Shown in pieces: positions 23,547 to 30,723 of a DNA stretch of 64,000 nucleotides (position 1 is the stretch's first letter; each line of letters opens with the position of its first letter). The notes beneath the pieces are model-generated. The model was not told the DNA's origin. It worked only from the letters and a program-made list of their open reading frames with translations, and ran no database searches. A program made the position numbers and the translations under genes. This DNA is from a virus: IMG/VR virus record IMGVR_UViG_3300045996_001458, positions 18,068 through 82,067 of that record; one strand, given 5' to 3'.

Positions 23547-23782
23547 TTCTCGGTCCCTTCGGGGCAGTCGTCGGTACGGGGGGACAACTCGCTGGCGAAC
23601 TCGACGAAGGTGCCGTAGCGCTCGAAGACGGCGACGTCCACGACGTTCCCCGACACGCGGGCAACCGTGGCCTTCTGTTTGCGGCCGAAGAGGTTGGTCC
23701 ACCACACGAGGTCCCCGGGCTTGTACGGGTCGCCCTCCGGGCTCTGGTCGCCCACAAGGGCGATCTGACGAGGGTTAGTCAT
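23543..23782 (-). CDS. SH3-like hypothetical protein, 79 aa
   Basis: ATG at 23782, where the upstream gene ends in GATGACTAA. Sequence YKPGDLVWWTNLFGRKQKATVARVSGNVVDVAVFERYGTFVEF looks like a small beta barrel (KOW/SH3-like). Function unknown. Confidence 0.6.
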   Translation of the reverse strand: MTNPRQIALVGDQSPEGDPYKPGDLVWWTNLFGRKQKATVARVSGNVVDVAVFERYGTFVEFASELSPRTDDCPEGTEK

Positions 23783-24287
23783 CGGCCCCGCCACCCTCGG
23801 TGTCGGAGGAGACCGCGAGCAGCGGCTTGCAGATCCACTCGACGTCCTCGACGACCCGGGTCACGGTGGTGGTGGGGACGGCGGCCAGAGCGACCGGGTC
23901 CGGGATCTCCTCGGCCACCTCGCGGGTGCCGGTGACGACCCGCTCACACACCTCGCCTCGGCTCGCGAGGGCGGCGAACCCGACGGGGCCGTGCTTCAGA
24001 AGCACCTTGTAGACGTCGCCGAACGCGTCCTTCATGACCTCGAAGCCGTGCGCCAGCGCGGCACGGGCGATGGCTGCCATGGCGGCCTTGTCCTGCACGT
24101 AGAACACGTTCGAGGCGTCGAGGTAACCGGCGTGGTCGGCCAGTTCCGGGTTGGCCTCGATCATGTCGGCCAGGGCGCGGAGTCCGGCGGCCTGCCGATG
24201 GGCGAGGGTCGGCTGGGTCGCAGAGGCTGCGGTCACTTCGGGCTCCAGTTCTCGGGCGGTGGTCAGGTCGGTGCCGGTCACGGTCAT
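23775..24287 (-). CDS. Helical hypothetical protein, 170 aa
   Basis: ATG at 24287. Largely helical (LAHRQAAGLRALADMIEANPELADHAGYL, KAAMAAIARAALAHGFEVMKDAFG) with a beta C-terminus (VALAAVPTTTVTRVVEDVEWICKPLL). No family recognised. Confidence 0.6.
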   Translation of the reverse strand: MTVTGTDLTTARELEPEVTAASATQPTLAHRQAAGLRALADMIEANPELADHAGYLDASNVFYVQDKAAMAAIARAALAHGFEVMKDAFGDVYKVLLKHGPVGFAALASRGEVCERVVTGTREVAEEIPDPVALAAVPTTTVTRVVEDVEWICKPLLAVSSDTEGGGADD

Positions 24288-24454
24288 CCCCTCTTCTCGC
24301 AGGCGTCGTCATCCGGGGAGCACGGCCAGCACGGGTCGTCCTCCTGGCAGGGCGTCACGTGTTCGGTGACGGTGACCTCTGCGGGAGGGGTGGTGTCCTC
24401 GCATCCGGAGAGGAGGAGGACCGCGGCGAAGACTGCGGAGAGGGGGGCCCTCAC
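24284..24454 (-). CDS. Small phage lipoprotein, 56 aa
   Basis: GTG at 24454 overlaps both neighbours. A basic residue and hydrophobic stretch (MRAPLSAVFAAVLLLSGCED) end in a lipobox LLSGC with Cys at about residue 18. The mature part is acidic and has four more cysteines (CQEDDPCWPCSPDDDACEKRG). Such short lipoproteins in temperate phages often block superinfection; this is inference. Confidence 0.65.
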   Translation of the reverse strand: MRAPLSAVFAAVLLLSGCEDTTPPAEVTVTEHVTPCQEDDPCWPCSPDDDACEKRG

Positions 24455-24666
24455 TTCGCCACTTCCTTGGCAACCTCACCGATGACGTGCCCGACGATCA
24501 GGCGGAGCATCAACACGAACGAGATGACCAGCGACGCCTCGTACGACATCGTCGGGAGGAACTGCCACCACTCGTGGTGCAGCACGCCGACGGTGAGCAT
24601 GAGCATCCACGCGCCGAGGAACACGGAGGCGGCGAGGATGGCGATCCCTGCGATGAACTTGCTCAC
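24451..24666 (-). CDS. Two-TM membrane protein, 71 aa
   Basis: GTG at 24666. Two hydrophobic segments (FIAGIAILAASVFLGAWMLMLTVG and EASLVISFVLMLRLIVGHVIG), with a short basic C-tail (EVAKEVAK). Next to the small lipoprotein, so both may act at the envelope. Confidence 0.62.
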   Translation of the reverse strand: MSKFIAGIAILAASVFLGAWMLMLTVGVLHHEWWQFLPTMSYEASLVISFVLMLRLIVGHVIGEVAKEVAK

Positions 24667-24887
24667 GACTGGCCTCCGGTGAACCGACTGTTGGCGATGG
24701 CCCTCAGGTCGCCGTACGTCAACCCGGTGCGCTCGTTGGGCGAGTAGGCGTTCGAGGTGGCGGTGATGGCGTACTCGTCGTCGGGCTGGTCGGGGAACAG
24801 TTCGAGCACGTGCCCGAGCCGCGCCCACGGGTCGTCGCCGGGGTGCGGGTGGTGGGCGGCGAAGTCCTGACGTTCGCGGTCGTTCAT
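24663..24887 (-). CDS. Hypothetical protein, 74 aa
   Basis: ATG at 24887 overlaps the next gene. Contains HHPHPGDDPWARLGHVLELFPDQ, NAYSPNERTGLTYGDLRAIANS. No family recognised. Confidence 0.58.
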   Translation of the reverse strand: MNDRERQDFAAHHPHPGDDPWARLGHVLELFPDQPDDEYAITATSNAYSPNERTGLTYGDLRAIANSRFTGGQS

Positions 24888-25180
24888 GCCGCACTCCCTG
24901 TCGGGTGCTCGGAGTTCCAGTCGGACAGGCGGTCCACACCGGAGTCTGGGGTGAGGTGGACGGGGTTGCCGTCGGGGTTGGCGTGCCCGGTCCAGCCGAT
25001 GAGGTGCGCGTGGTACAGCACCGTGAAGTGGGTCTCGATCTCCGGCGCCATGTACGCGTGGTCGACGTAGGCCCAACCCCTGGGGGGCGGTGCGTCGCCG
25101 GAGTGGTGCAGCACCTGGCCTTCGCCGACGGACCAGAGTGCGTCGTGGAGGTCCCGGTCGTAGTGGACATCGGTCATCAT
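24884..25180 (-). CDS. Hypothetical protein, 98 aa
   Basis: ATG at 25180 (an in-frame ATG at 25177 is equally possible). Acidic with HYDRDLHDALWSVGEGQVLHH, YMAPEIETHFTVLYHAHLIGW. No family recognised. Confidence 0.56.
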   Translation of the reverse strand: MMTDVHYDRDLHDALWSVGEGQVLHHSGDAPPPRGWAYVDHAYMAPEIETHFTVLYHAHLIGWTGHANPDGNPVHLTPDSGVDRLSDWNSEHPTGSAA

Positions 25181-25464
25181 CGGGTCACCCACCCGTTGAG
25201 CGTCACCGTGCCGGCGGGAGTCGGACAGACCCTCCACAGGTCGGAGCCATTGACCGGCACGGTGACGATCTTCTCGTCGTGCCGCAGTTCCACCAACGTC
25301 GTGATCTGTCGGACGGTCATGTCACGACCGCCGACCCACTGGTAGCCGCCCATCGGCTTCTTGTGAGTGGAGTCCCACGCGCCCCGCGTGGCGTTCCACT
25401 CGATCGCGTCGTCGGCGACGTGGCGGAGCATCGCCACCCGCTCGGGCGTCTTCGCGATGCTCAC
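25177..25464 (-). CDS. Hypothetical protein, 95 aa
   Basis: GTG at 25464 overlaps the next gene. Mixed alpha/beta: RVAMLRHVADDAIEWNATRGAW, YQWVGGRDMTVRQITTLVELRHD, with a beta hairpin at the C-terminus. No family recognised. Confidence 0.56.
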   Translation of the reverse strand: MSIAKTPERVAMLRHVADDAIEWNATRGAWDSTHKKPMGGYQWVGGRDMTVRQITTLVELRHDEKIVTVPVNGSDLWRVCPTPAGTVTLNGWVTR

Positions 25465-25718
25465 GACGCCACCGCCGCGTCCCGGACGTCCGCCGGGAAC
25501 GCGCCCAGCAGCTCGCCGAGGTAGACCTCCCGCTCGTGGACACGCCGGACCAGCGTCTCGGCCGTGTCCAACTGGCCTGGCCGCACCGACATGGGGTCAC
25601 GTCGCTGCTGTAGGACCAGGACGTCCCGGTCCCGACACAACACCTCGTACTCGGTGTGCCGCTGGACCTTCTCGCTGGCGAGGAACTTGCAGACCGCGGC
25701 GACTTCGGCCGGAGTCAT
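25461..25718 (-). CDS. Helical hypothetical protein, 85 aa
   Basis: ATG at 25718. Sequence AEVAAVCKFLASEKVQRHTEYEVLCRDRDVLVLQQRRDPM then VRRVHEREVYLGELLGAFPAD. No family recognised; coupled on both sides. Confidence 0.56.
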   Translation of the reverse strand: MTPAEVAAVCKFLASEKVQRHTEYEVLCRDRDVLVLQQRRDPMSVRPGQLDTAETLVRRVHEREVYLGELLGAFPADVRDAAVAS

Positions 25719-25900
25719 GACGACACCTGCATGTCCCGGTCGTCGGACAGGTCACCGGCGAACGACACGGCGACGTGCCGGTGGTGGTCGGGCTTCACCC
25801 ACACCACGCCCCGATGTTGGCGGACAACGTCGTAGGCGGTGCCCTGGGGGGCGTCGGTGCGGTGGCGTCCGGTGATGCGGACCGAATCGTCGGTGCTCAC
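25715..25900 (-). CDS. Small hypothetical protein, 61 aa
   Basis: GTG at 25900. VRITGRHRTDAPQGTAYDVVRQHRGVVWVKPDHHRHVAVSFAGDL is a compact beta-rich unit. No family recognised. Confidence 0.52.
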   Translation of the reverse strand: MSTDDSVRITGRHRTDAPQGTAYDVVRQHRGVVWVKPDHHRHVAVSFAGDLSDDRDMQVSS

Positions 25901-26292
25901 GACCCCACCTCCGCGTCGTCCTCGTCGTCCTTGGGGATCTCGCCGGGCTCGTGCACGGTGTCGGTGTAGTCGCCGACCTCGGTCGCGCCGCCGCAGTTTC
26001 CGCACTCGAACCGGGTCTGCGCCGCCATGTCGAACGGCATGGCCGGCATCCCTTGGTGCTCCTCGGTCGAGACGACGAGGCCGTAGAACATGTCGGTCTC
26101 GCAGGTCGCGCACTCCATGGACAGGTAGAAGGCGCCGTTCTGCCGGACGAGCGGAGACCAGTCCGCGACGTCCTTGTCGGACAACTGCCTCACGTTCGAC
26201 GGGGTGTCCAACAGCACGGCCGTCCATCCACCGGCCTTATTGCGCCAGGCGATGGAGTAGCCCTTCGGGCTGATGCGGCGTTCGCTGCTCAT
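25897..26292 (-). CDS. Zinc-ribbon hypothetical protein, 131 aa
   Basis: ATG at 26292. Paired knuckles MECATCETDMF and FECGNCGGATE are spaced as in zinc ribbons, with an acidic tail (GEIPKDDEDDAEVGS). Opens RRISPKGYSIAWRNKAGGWTAVLLDT. Likely nucleic-acid or polymerase contact. Confidence 0.62.
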   Translation of the reverse strand: MSSERRISPKGYSIAWRNKAGGWTAVLLDTPSNVRQLSDKDVADWSPLVRQNGAFYLSMECATCETDMFYGLVVSTEEHQGMPAMPFDMAAQTRFECGNCGGATEVGDYTDTVHEPGEIPKDDEDDAEVGS

Positions 26293-26717
26293 CACGCACC
26301 ACCGAGGATGTTGCGCAGGTCGTCGATCAGTGCTTGGACTAGGCCGGTGTCGTGCGGGGCGTCGAACTCATCGAGCAAGGCCAAGGCCGCAACGACACGT
26401 TCCCCGTCGCCCGACTCCACTGCGCTCGTGCTGTTGAGCTGGTCAATCAGGTGCGCGATCGCGACCTCGTGGTCCTTGACGTCGTCGAGCATGACGAGGT
26501 CGCCGTAGTCCTCCACGGTGCCGTCAGTCCTTGCTGGGAATACGGCCGTCTCGCAGGACTTGTACCCCGCGATGACAGGGGGTAGGTCCACGGCGCTCAC
26601 GGCGTAGTGCAGGCCGCCGATCTCGACATGCCACGCCTCGCCGTGCCAGCCGGGGGCAGTGCGTGAGTGCACGAGGACATCGGCGCGGGTGTACTGGGTA
26701 GACTGTTCGGTAACCAT
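26292..26717 (-). CDS. Hypothetical protein, 141 aa
   Basis: ATG at 26717 after AGGAGCTCCCAG; not overlapped upstream, so it begins a new translational unit after a hairpin. WHVEIGGLHYAVSAVDLPPV and VVAALALLDEFDAPHDTGLVQALIDDLRNIL are visible. No family recognised. Confidence 0.6.
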   Translation of the reverse strand: MVTEQSTQYTRADVLVHSRTAPGWHGEAWHVEIGGLHYAVSAVDLPPVIAGYKSCETAVFPARTDGTVEDYGDLVMLDDVKDHEVAIAHLIDQLNSTSAVESGDGERVVAALALLDEFDAPHDTGLVQALIDDLRNILGGA

Positions 26718-26746
26718 CTGGGAGCTCCTAACTCCTCGTGTGGCCA

Positions 26747-26783
26747 GCGGTCTCTCGCGTCTTGCACGGGCGCGGGAGACCGC
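26747..26783 (-). terminator. GC-rich hairpin between early sub-operons
   Basis: Arms GCGGTCTCTCGCG (26747-26759) and CGCGGGAGACCGC (26771-26783) pair with one wobble across an 11-nt loop. No U-tract follows on the minus strand. It separates two blocks of overlapping genes, so it may terminate, attenuate or protect an RNA end. Confidence 0.5.
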
Positions 26784-26795
26784 GTCCTGTATGGA

Positions 26796-26903
26796 TCAGT
26801 TGTCGGTGGCGAGCAGGACCTGTTCGCGGTCCCACTGCTCGTCGTCCAGGTCGATCGGCCCGATGGCCTCTACGTAGGCGGCGTCCATCTCGTCCTCGGT
26901 CAC
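26796..26903 (-). CDS. Acidic micro-protein, 35 aa
   Basis: GTG at 26903 overlaps the upstream stop. Sequence is strongly acidic (TEDEMDAAYVEAIGPIDLDDEQWDREQ). Assigned on coupling and codon bias. Confidence 0.5.
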   Translation of the reverse strand: MTEDEMDAAYVEAIGPIDLDDEQWDREQVLLATDN

Positions 26904-27172
26904 GCCGCACGCCCCGTACGGGACCGGTCGGCGAACGCCTTGACCAAGTCCGGCCCCAGGTAGCGGGCGAGGGCACCCCCGTCGCCGGCGAGGATGTCGG
27001 CGAGGACGTCGAGTGGGATGTTCAGCGAATGGACCTTGCCGCGGCGCATGCGCGACAGGCGCATATCGAGACGGTGGGCGTCGAGGCATGGCTGGCACGC
27101 GAGGGTTCCGGTGCGGATGTGCTGCCCGTGACCGCGCGGCGTTCCGTGCTCGATGGAGGCCATCTCGCTCAT
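26900..27172 (-). CDS. Hypothetical basic protein, 90 aa
   Basis: ATG at 27172. ACQPCLDAHRLDMRLSRMRRGKVHSLNIPLDVLADIL carries a CxxC and a basic helix. Similar proteins carry a WhiB-like or HTH role, but no family is recognised here. Confidence 0.55.
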   Translation of the reverse strand: MSEMASIEHGTPRGHGQHIRTGTLACQPCLDAHRLDMRLSRMRRGKVHSLNIPLDVLADILAGDGGALARYLGPDLVKAFADRSRTGRAA

Positions 27173-27294
27173 CACTTGCCGCCCTTCCGCTTGCGGGCCG
27201 CCTCACGGAGTACCTGCTCGACACCGCGCTCCATGCGTTGGAGGTCGCGTTCCGAGACTTTCTTGCGGCCGAAGAGGCGTCGGAGGAGTCCCAT
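27172..27294 (-). CDS. Basic micro-protein, 40 aa
   Basis: ATG at 27294, overlapping both neighbours. Sequence MGLLRRLFGRKKVSERDLQRMERG then REAARKRKGGK is highly basic and amphipathic, as in membrane-attaching or nucleic-acid binding peptides. Confidence 0.52.
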   Translation of the reverse strand: MGLLRRLFGRKKVSERDLQRMERGVEQVLREAARKRKGGK

Positions 27295-27503
27295 CACGCC
27301 ACCGCCTCGCTGTAGTTCCGGGTAGTGGTGCCGTCGTCGAGGAACCAGACGCCCGGCCTGCCCGGGACCGGGCCGATCTCGACCGAGTCCAACCGCACGC
27401 CTCTGTCCGTGCGCTCTCCGTCGACCGGGATGAAGAACTCCCAGCGGTCACCGGCGCCGACGAAGATCCCGATGTACTGGATGGCGCGCTCGCGGTCGGT
27501 CAT
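27294..27503 (-). CDS. Hypothetical protein, 69 aa
   Basis: ATG at 27503. RERAIQYIGIFVGAGDRWEFFIPVDGERTDRGVRLDSVEIGP is a beta-rich unit. No family recognised. Confidence 0.55.
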   Translation of the reverse strand: MTDRERAIQYIGIFVGAGDRWEFFIPVDGERTDRGVRLDSVEIGPVPGRPGVWFLDDGTTTRNYSEAVA

Positions 27504-27721
27504 CACGCACCCGCCCGGAACGTCGGCGAGTCGGTCTCCATGCGCCACGCGAACATCAGCCGCACCAACGGGTCACCGGTGAGCGCGCGGGCCTGCTCGA
27601 TGTCACGCCCGCCCAGAATGGAGAGCAGTCGGTCGTCGGCGGCGATCACGTTGTGGGCCTCGCGGACCCCCCCGGGGGACGCGGGGAGGTACGCGAGGAG
27701 TCTGCGGACGAGGGTGATCAC
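27503..27721 (-). CDS. Hypothetical protein, 72 aa
   Basis: GTG at 27721. VRRLLAYLPASPGGVREAHNVIAADDRLLSILGGRDIEQARALT is helical. No family recognised. Coupled on both sides. Confidence 0.55.
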   Translation of the reverse strand: MITLVRRLLAYLPASPGGVREAHNVIAADDRLLSILGGRDIEQARALTGDPLVRLMFAWRMETDSPTFRAGA

Positions 27722-27963
27722 GCCGCACCGTCCACCGGCAGCGGCCCGTAGGGCACCACGTCGAACGTCACGCGGGTGGTGTCGGTCTCCGTGTCGTACA
27801 CGGCGTGCTTCGGGGTGAACTTCTCGCCCATCGTGTTCGGGCCGACGATCATCGTCGGGAACGACCGGGCGTCGGCGTACACCACACCGGGGTAGGTGGC
27901 GGCGAACTCCTTGGCGAACTTCACTGTGGGCTCCTCGGCGGTAGGAGAGGTACGGGGGTTCAT
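27718..27963 (-). CDS. Hypothetical protein, 81 aa
   Basis: ATG at 27963. VKFAKEFAATYPGVVYADARSFPTMIVGPNTMGEKFTP then a beta C-terminus (TTRVTFDVVPYGPLPVDG). It is overlapped by the stop of the IS110-like gene, hence in the same transcript. Confidence 0.56.
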   Translation of the reverse strand: MNPRTSPTAEEPTVKFAKEFAATYPGVVYADARSFPTMIVGPNTMGEKFTPKHAVYDTETDTTRVTFDVVPYGPLPVDGAA

Positions 27964-28853
27964 GCGGCACTCGCCCTGTCCGGCCCGGGCGCAGGGACGT
28001 GCACATCGGTGACGCCGTGCAGTCGTCGGGCCTCGATCCACAAGTCCTTCAGCACCGTCTTGGCGATGGCACGCAGAGCGCGACCGTGCTGGTGCGCGGG
28101 CGGCAACGGGGAGCCGACTTCGGCCGGCTTGCCACTGGGTCCGCATTGTTTGCAGGGCACGTTGTGCACCGCGTCGGCGTACTTCGCCCGCGTCTCGTCG
28201 TAAACCGTGCGGTACTTCGAACCGGACGGGGCCTTCACGCACGAGGTGGCGATGAGCCACGCCCGCTTGCGGGCCTCTTGGGACCAGTTCGACTTCTGTC
28301 CGCGCGTCCGCTTGGGCGCGGTTGAATGGCTCCCGCCAGCGTTCACCATCTGGGTTTCGAGCACATAATGGCTGGCGGGAAGTTGGGTCCCAGTGGTGCG
28401 GGCGCCTTGGGTTTCGTCGCACGAATGACCACTGGGAAGTGTGTGGTATCCGCAGTACGCCCAGAGTTCGGACACGGTGCGGGGCCGCTGGTGCAGGGTG
28501 TTCCAGTACGGGTCGCCGATCTCGCCGAGCAGGCGGGCCAACTGCTTCTCGCCGACGCCGGTGGCCTGTTTGATCCACGGACCCCACTGCGAGCGGCGCA
28601 TGTGCGACTGGAGCTGCTTGATCGCCTGGTCCTCCACGGCGGCCAGCGCTTCCAGCGACAGCGCGATGCGCTTCACGTCACGGTGGTCCTCGGGGAGTCC
28701 GAGGCTGCGGCGGATGCCGTCGTCGTCCACCTCGGTTGAGGTGAGCTGACGGAACCGGTTCCCGCTGGCGACGCGCAGGGACTCAAGGTCGTCCACCTGG
28801 GACGCGAGGATCTTCAGGAGCGGGTCGAAGAGCAGACCGTTGGGGTTGTTCAC
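27960..28853 (-). CDS. IS110-like (Transposase_20) C-domain protein, 297 aa
   Basis: The N-terminal 90 residues are helical and lack a DEDD/RuvC nuclease. Residues 94-136 (GVGEKQLARLLGEIGDP ... LWAYCGYH) match the helix-hairpin-helix of the IS110/IS116 transposase C-domain; residues 175-300 continue it (KRTRGQKSNWSQEARKRAWLIATSC, HGRALRAIAKTVLKDLW), with an added CKQCGPSG knuckle. Residues about 140-175 are encoded by two copies of the hairpin unit that also forms the array upstream. GTG at 28853 follows AAAGGAG, only 18 bp from the array. A domesticated RNA- or DNA-hairpin-dependent protein is inferred. Confidence 0.7.
   Translation of the reverse strand: MNNPNGLLFDPLLKILASQVDDLESLRVASGNRFRQLTSTEVDDDGIRRSLGLPEDHRDVKRIALSLEALAAVEDQAIKQLQSHMRRSQWGPWIKQATGVGEKQLARLLGEIGDPYWNTLHQRPRTVSELWAYCGYHTLPSGHSCDETQGARTTGTQLPASHYVLETQMVNAGGSHSTAPKRTRGQKSNWSQEARKRAWLIATSCVKAPSGSKYRTVYDETRAKYADAVHNVPCKQCGPSGKPAEVGSPLPPAHQHGRALRAIAKTVLKDLWIEARRLHGVTDVHVPAPGPDRASAA
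28331..28437 (-). repeat. Two hairpin units inside the IS110-like gene
   Basis: Unit A 28331-28380 has arms TCCCGCCAGC/GCTGGCGGGA and unit B 28388-28437 arms TCCCAGTGGT/ACCACTGGGA; both enclose a 30-nt loop with core CGAAACCCA (minus strand), separated by the linker AGTTGGG. Same design as the upstream array. They encode protein residues 140-175, between two conserved blocks of the Transposase_20 domain. Confidence 0.88.
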
Positions 28854-28870
28854 GGTGACTCCTTTGGTTA

Positions 28871-29157
28871 CCGACCAGGGCGCATGTCATCTGGGTTTCG
28901 CATCGTCATTGGCCCGGTCGGGAAGTTGGGTGCCGAAGGCGGTCCCGCCATGGGTTCCGCAAGCACGTTGGCCTTCGGCAAGTTGGGTGCCCGGACGGAA
29001 AGACCTTGGGTGTCGGACGGCCTTTGGTCCGGGCAATCTGAGTGCCAGCGGGGCGCAGGCTGTATGGGCCTCGGCAGGAGCGTGGCCCGGCTGGCGAGTT
29101 GGGATGCCAGCCTGACGGGAACCCTTTGGGCTTTGCGTACATCCTGGTCAGGCTGGC
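28871..29157 (-). repeat. Array of five variable-stem hairpin units upstream of IS110-like gene
   Basis: Five head-to-tail units fill the only intergenic gap of this operon: U1 28871-28921, U2 28932-28979, U3 28989-29034, U4 29044-29095, U5 29106-29157. Each has 8-11 bp arms that differ in sequence between units but pair within a unit (for example GCCGAAGGC/GCCTTCGGC, GCCAGCCTGAC/GTCAGGCTGGC). Every loop is exactly 30 nt: CA, nine variable bases, a core near CGAAACCCA, nine variable bases, C. Linkers are near ACCCAACTT (minus strand). It would lie in the 5' leader of the gene, which is where IS110 elements encode bridge RNA. Confidence 0.9.
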
Positions 29158-29163
29158 AAGTCA

Positions 29164-29658
29164 TCAGTGCTTCAACACCTCTCGACCGACCTCGGGGTCG
29201 AGCGATGCGACGGTGTCCACCCCGAACTCCGTCACGGCGGTCAGCAGGCGCTCGTAGCGCTCCGCCTCCGCCAGAACCTCGGCGGCCTTGCTCCGCCGCG
29301 AAGAGACCAGGTACTCCAGGTCCCGCGCGGAGCAGTCACCGAGACGCTTCCACGACTCGCCCACGTACACGGAAGCGGAGAGTTCGGCGCTGTACCAGTC
29401 GATCAGGGCGGCCGTCGCGGCACTCGCCGTTCGCTGACCGGACTTCGTCTTGTACGTCGCCGGATCGGCCGCGGGCTGCACGACCGGGCGGGACAGGACG
29501 TGGCGGACGTACTCCCGCAACGTCACCGACACCACCACGTGCGCCTCGGCGTCCGTCAGGTTGGACAGCAACTTCTCCGTGACCACACCGGGGTCCGGGT
29601 CGTGCTTGCCCAACTCGGCGATAGCCGTCCGGAGATCGCTCGAAGACTCGATGCTCAC
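29164..29658 (-). CDS. Hypothetical protein, 164 aa
   Basis: ATG at 29658 overlaps the antirepressor stop. Helical: TEKLLSNLTDAEAHVVVSVTLREYVRHVLSRP and SKAAEVLAEAERYERLLTAVTEFGVDTVASL. Proteins of this appearance often follow KilAC antirepressors in actinophages. Its stop is 7 bp from the hairpin array, so array transcripts probably arise by read-through of this gene. Confidence 0.62.
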   Translation of the reverse strand: MSIESSSDLRTAIAELGKHDPDPGVVTEKLLSNLTDAEAHVVVSVTLREYVRHVLSRPVVQPAADPATYKTKSGQRTASAATAALIDWYSAELSASVYVGESWKRLGDCSARDLEYLVSSRRSKAAEVLAEAERYERLLTAVTEFGVDTVASLDPEVGREVLKH

Positions 29659-30485
29659 GCCACACCGTCCTCATCCAGGACGAGCGGAGCGGTCCCACCC
29701 ATCCGCTTGTGCAGATAGGACAGACCAGCCACCGTCACCCGCACCTGCGGCTTCGCCGGCACCTCCTCCTTGGTGTAGGAGTCGACCCGCGTACGGGGCC
29801 GCAGGGTGACGTGTGCCGAGTGGTTCGAGTACGGCTTGTCACCGGGGCCGATCAGCCGCCAGGACCGCAGCAGCTCGAACAGCCGGCGCTGGCCGGTGGA
29901 GATCGACGGATCCCGGTTGAGGATGTAGGCGGCCTCCCGCACCGAGTAGTCCGCGCCGGTGTCCGCGAGGACGTCCCACGACACGGCGCGGGGACGCAGC
30001 TCGATGACCTCGGCCTCGGCGGTGTCGGCACGCAGCGCTTCACGATCCGCGCGGTCCGCCTCGGCGATGACCATCTCCGCCAGCTCGCGGCGACCGATGG
30101 CAGTGACGTCCACGCGGGGTGCGGTCTCCGCCTCGCGGGTCTTCACAGCGAAGTAGACACGCGCCTCGGCGACGGCCTTCTTCGTGTCGTCACCGGCCAT
30201 CGCGGTCAGGTACGCCGCGAAGCGGGTGAGCCGGTAGTCGTCCAAGCGCTGGTTGCCCCACCGCCCGCCATCACTTCCCGCGGCCAGGAAGTGATGGTCT
30301 GCCGAATCGGCACCTTCGACCAGCGACAGGGAGTACCTGGCCTTGGAGATGACGGCCGCGAAGTTCTCCCACTTCAGGTAGTCCATCACCGGGGCGAGGT
30401 CGCGCCCGGTCCAGAACTCGCCGGCCTCGTCGGTGCGACGGATGGCATCGAACTGGGACGAGCCGAAAAGGGTGAGGTCGGTCAT
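29655..30485 (-). CDS. Phage antirepressor with KilAC domain
   Basis: 276 aa. The N-terminal part (FDAIRRTDEAGEFWTGRDLAPVMDYLKWENFAAVISKA ... RLTRFAAYLTAMAGDDTKKAVAEARVYFAVKTREAE) is the BRO/DinD-like damage-linked domain. The C-terminal part (VSWDVLADTGADYSVREAAYILNRDPSISTGQRRLFELLRSW, HVTLRPRTRV) is KilAC/ANT. Such proteins bind and inactivate the lysogeny repressor or otherwise promote lytic growth. It is the first large gene of the early operon. Confidence 0.85.
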   Translation of the reverse strand: MTDLTLFGSSQFDAIRRTDEAGEFWTGRDLAPVMDYLKWENFAAVISKARYSLSLVEGADSADHHFLAAGSDGGRWGNQRLDDYRLTRFAAYLTAMAGDDTKKAVAEARVYFAVKTREAETAPRVDVTAIGRRELAEMVIAEADRADREALRADTAEAEVIELRPRAVSWDVLADTGADYSVREAAYILNRDPSISTGQRRLFELLRSWRLIGPGDKPYSNHSAHVTLRPRTRVDSYTKEEVPAKPQVRVTVAGLSYLHKRMGGTAPLVLDEDGVA

Positions 30486-30495
30486 GTCGTCCGCC

Positions 30496-30723
30496 TCACG
30501 CCGCGTCGGCGATGAGGGCGTCGATGAGGCCGAGGGCTTCCTCGCCGAACAGCCGGCTGACCTCGGTGACGGGGATGTAGAGGCGGTTGCCGAGGCGGGT
30601 GACCGCGATCTCGCCGTTTTGGATGGCGACCCTGACGGCCTTGACCTTCATGCCGGTGATCTGGGCGAACTCGGCGGGAGTGAGGGACACCCGCTTCGGC
30701 CGGGGGCTGTTCTGGGGGGTCAT
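30496..30723 (-). CDS. xis: Excisionase-like HTH protein
   Basis: 75 aa with a MerR-like/HTH_17 fold: LTPAEFAQITGMKVKAVRVAIQNGEIAVTRLGNRLYIPVTEVSRLF. Position as the first minus-strand gene of the lysis-lysogeny switch, opposite the repressor, suits either excisionase or Cro. Palindromic and CGGTAA boxes recur in its promoter and in the right arm of attP, which favours excisionase with autoregulation. Confidence 0.7.
   Translation of the reverse strand: MTPQNSPRPKRVSLTPAEFAQITGMKVKAVRVAIQNGEIAVTRLGNRLYIPVTEVSRLFGEEALGLIDALIADAA

Noticed and set aside
28871-29157. CRISPR array
   Set aside because: Regular spacing exists, but there is no constant repeat: the stems vary while parts of the loops are conserved. 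No cas genes are present.
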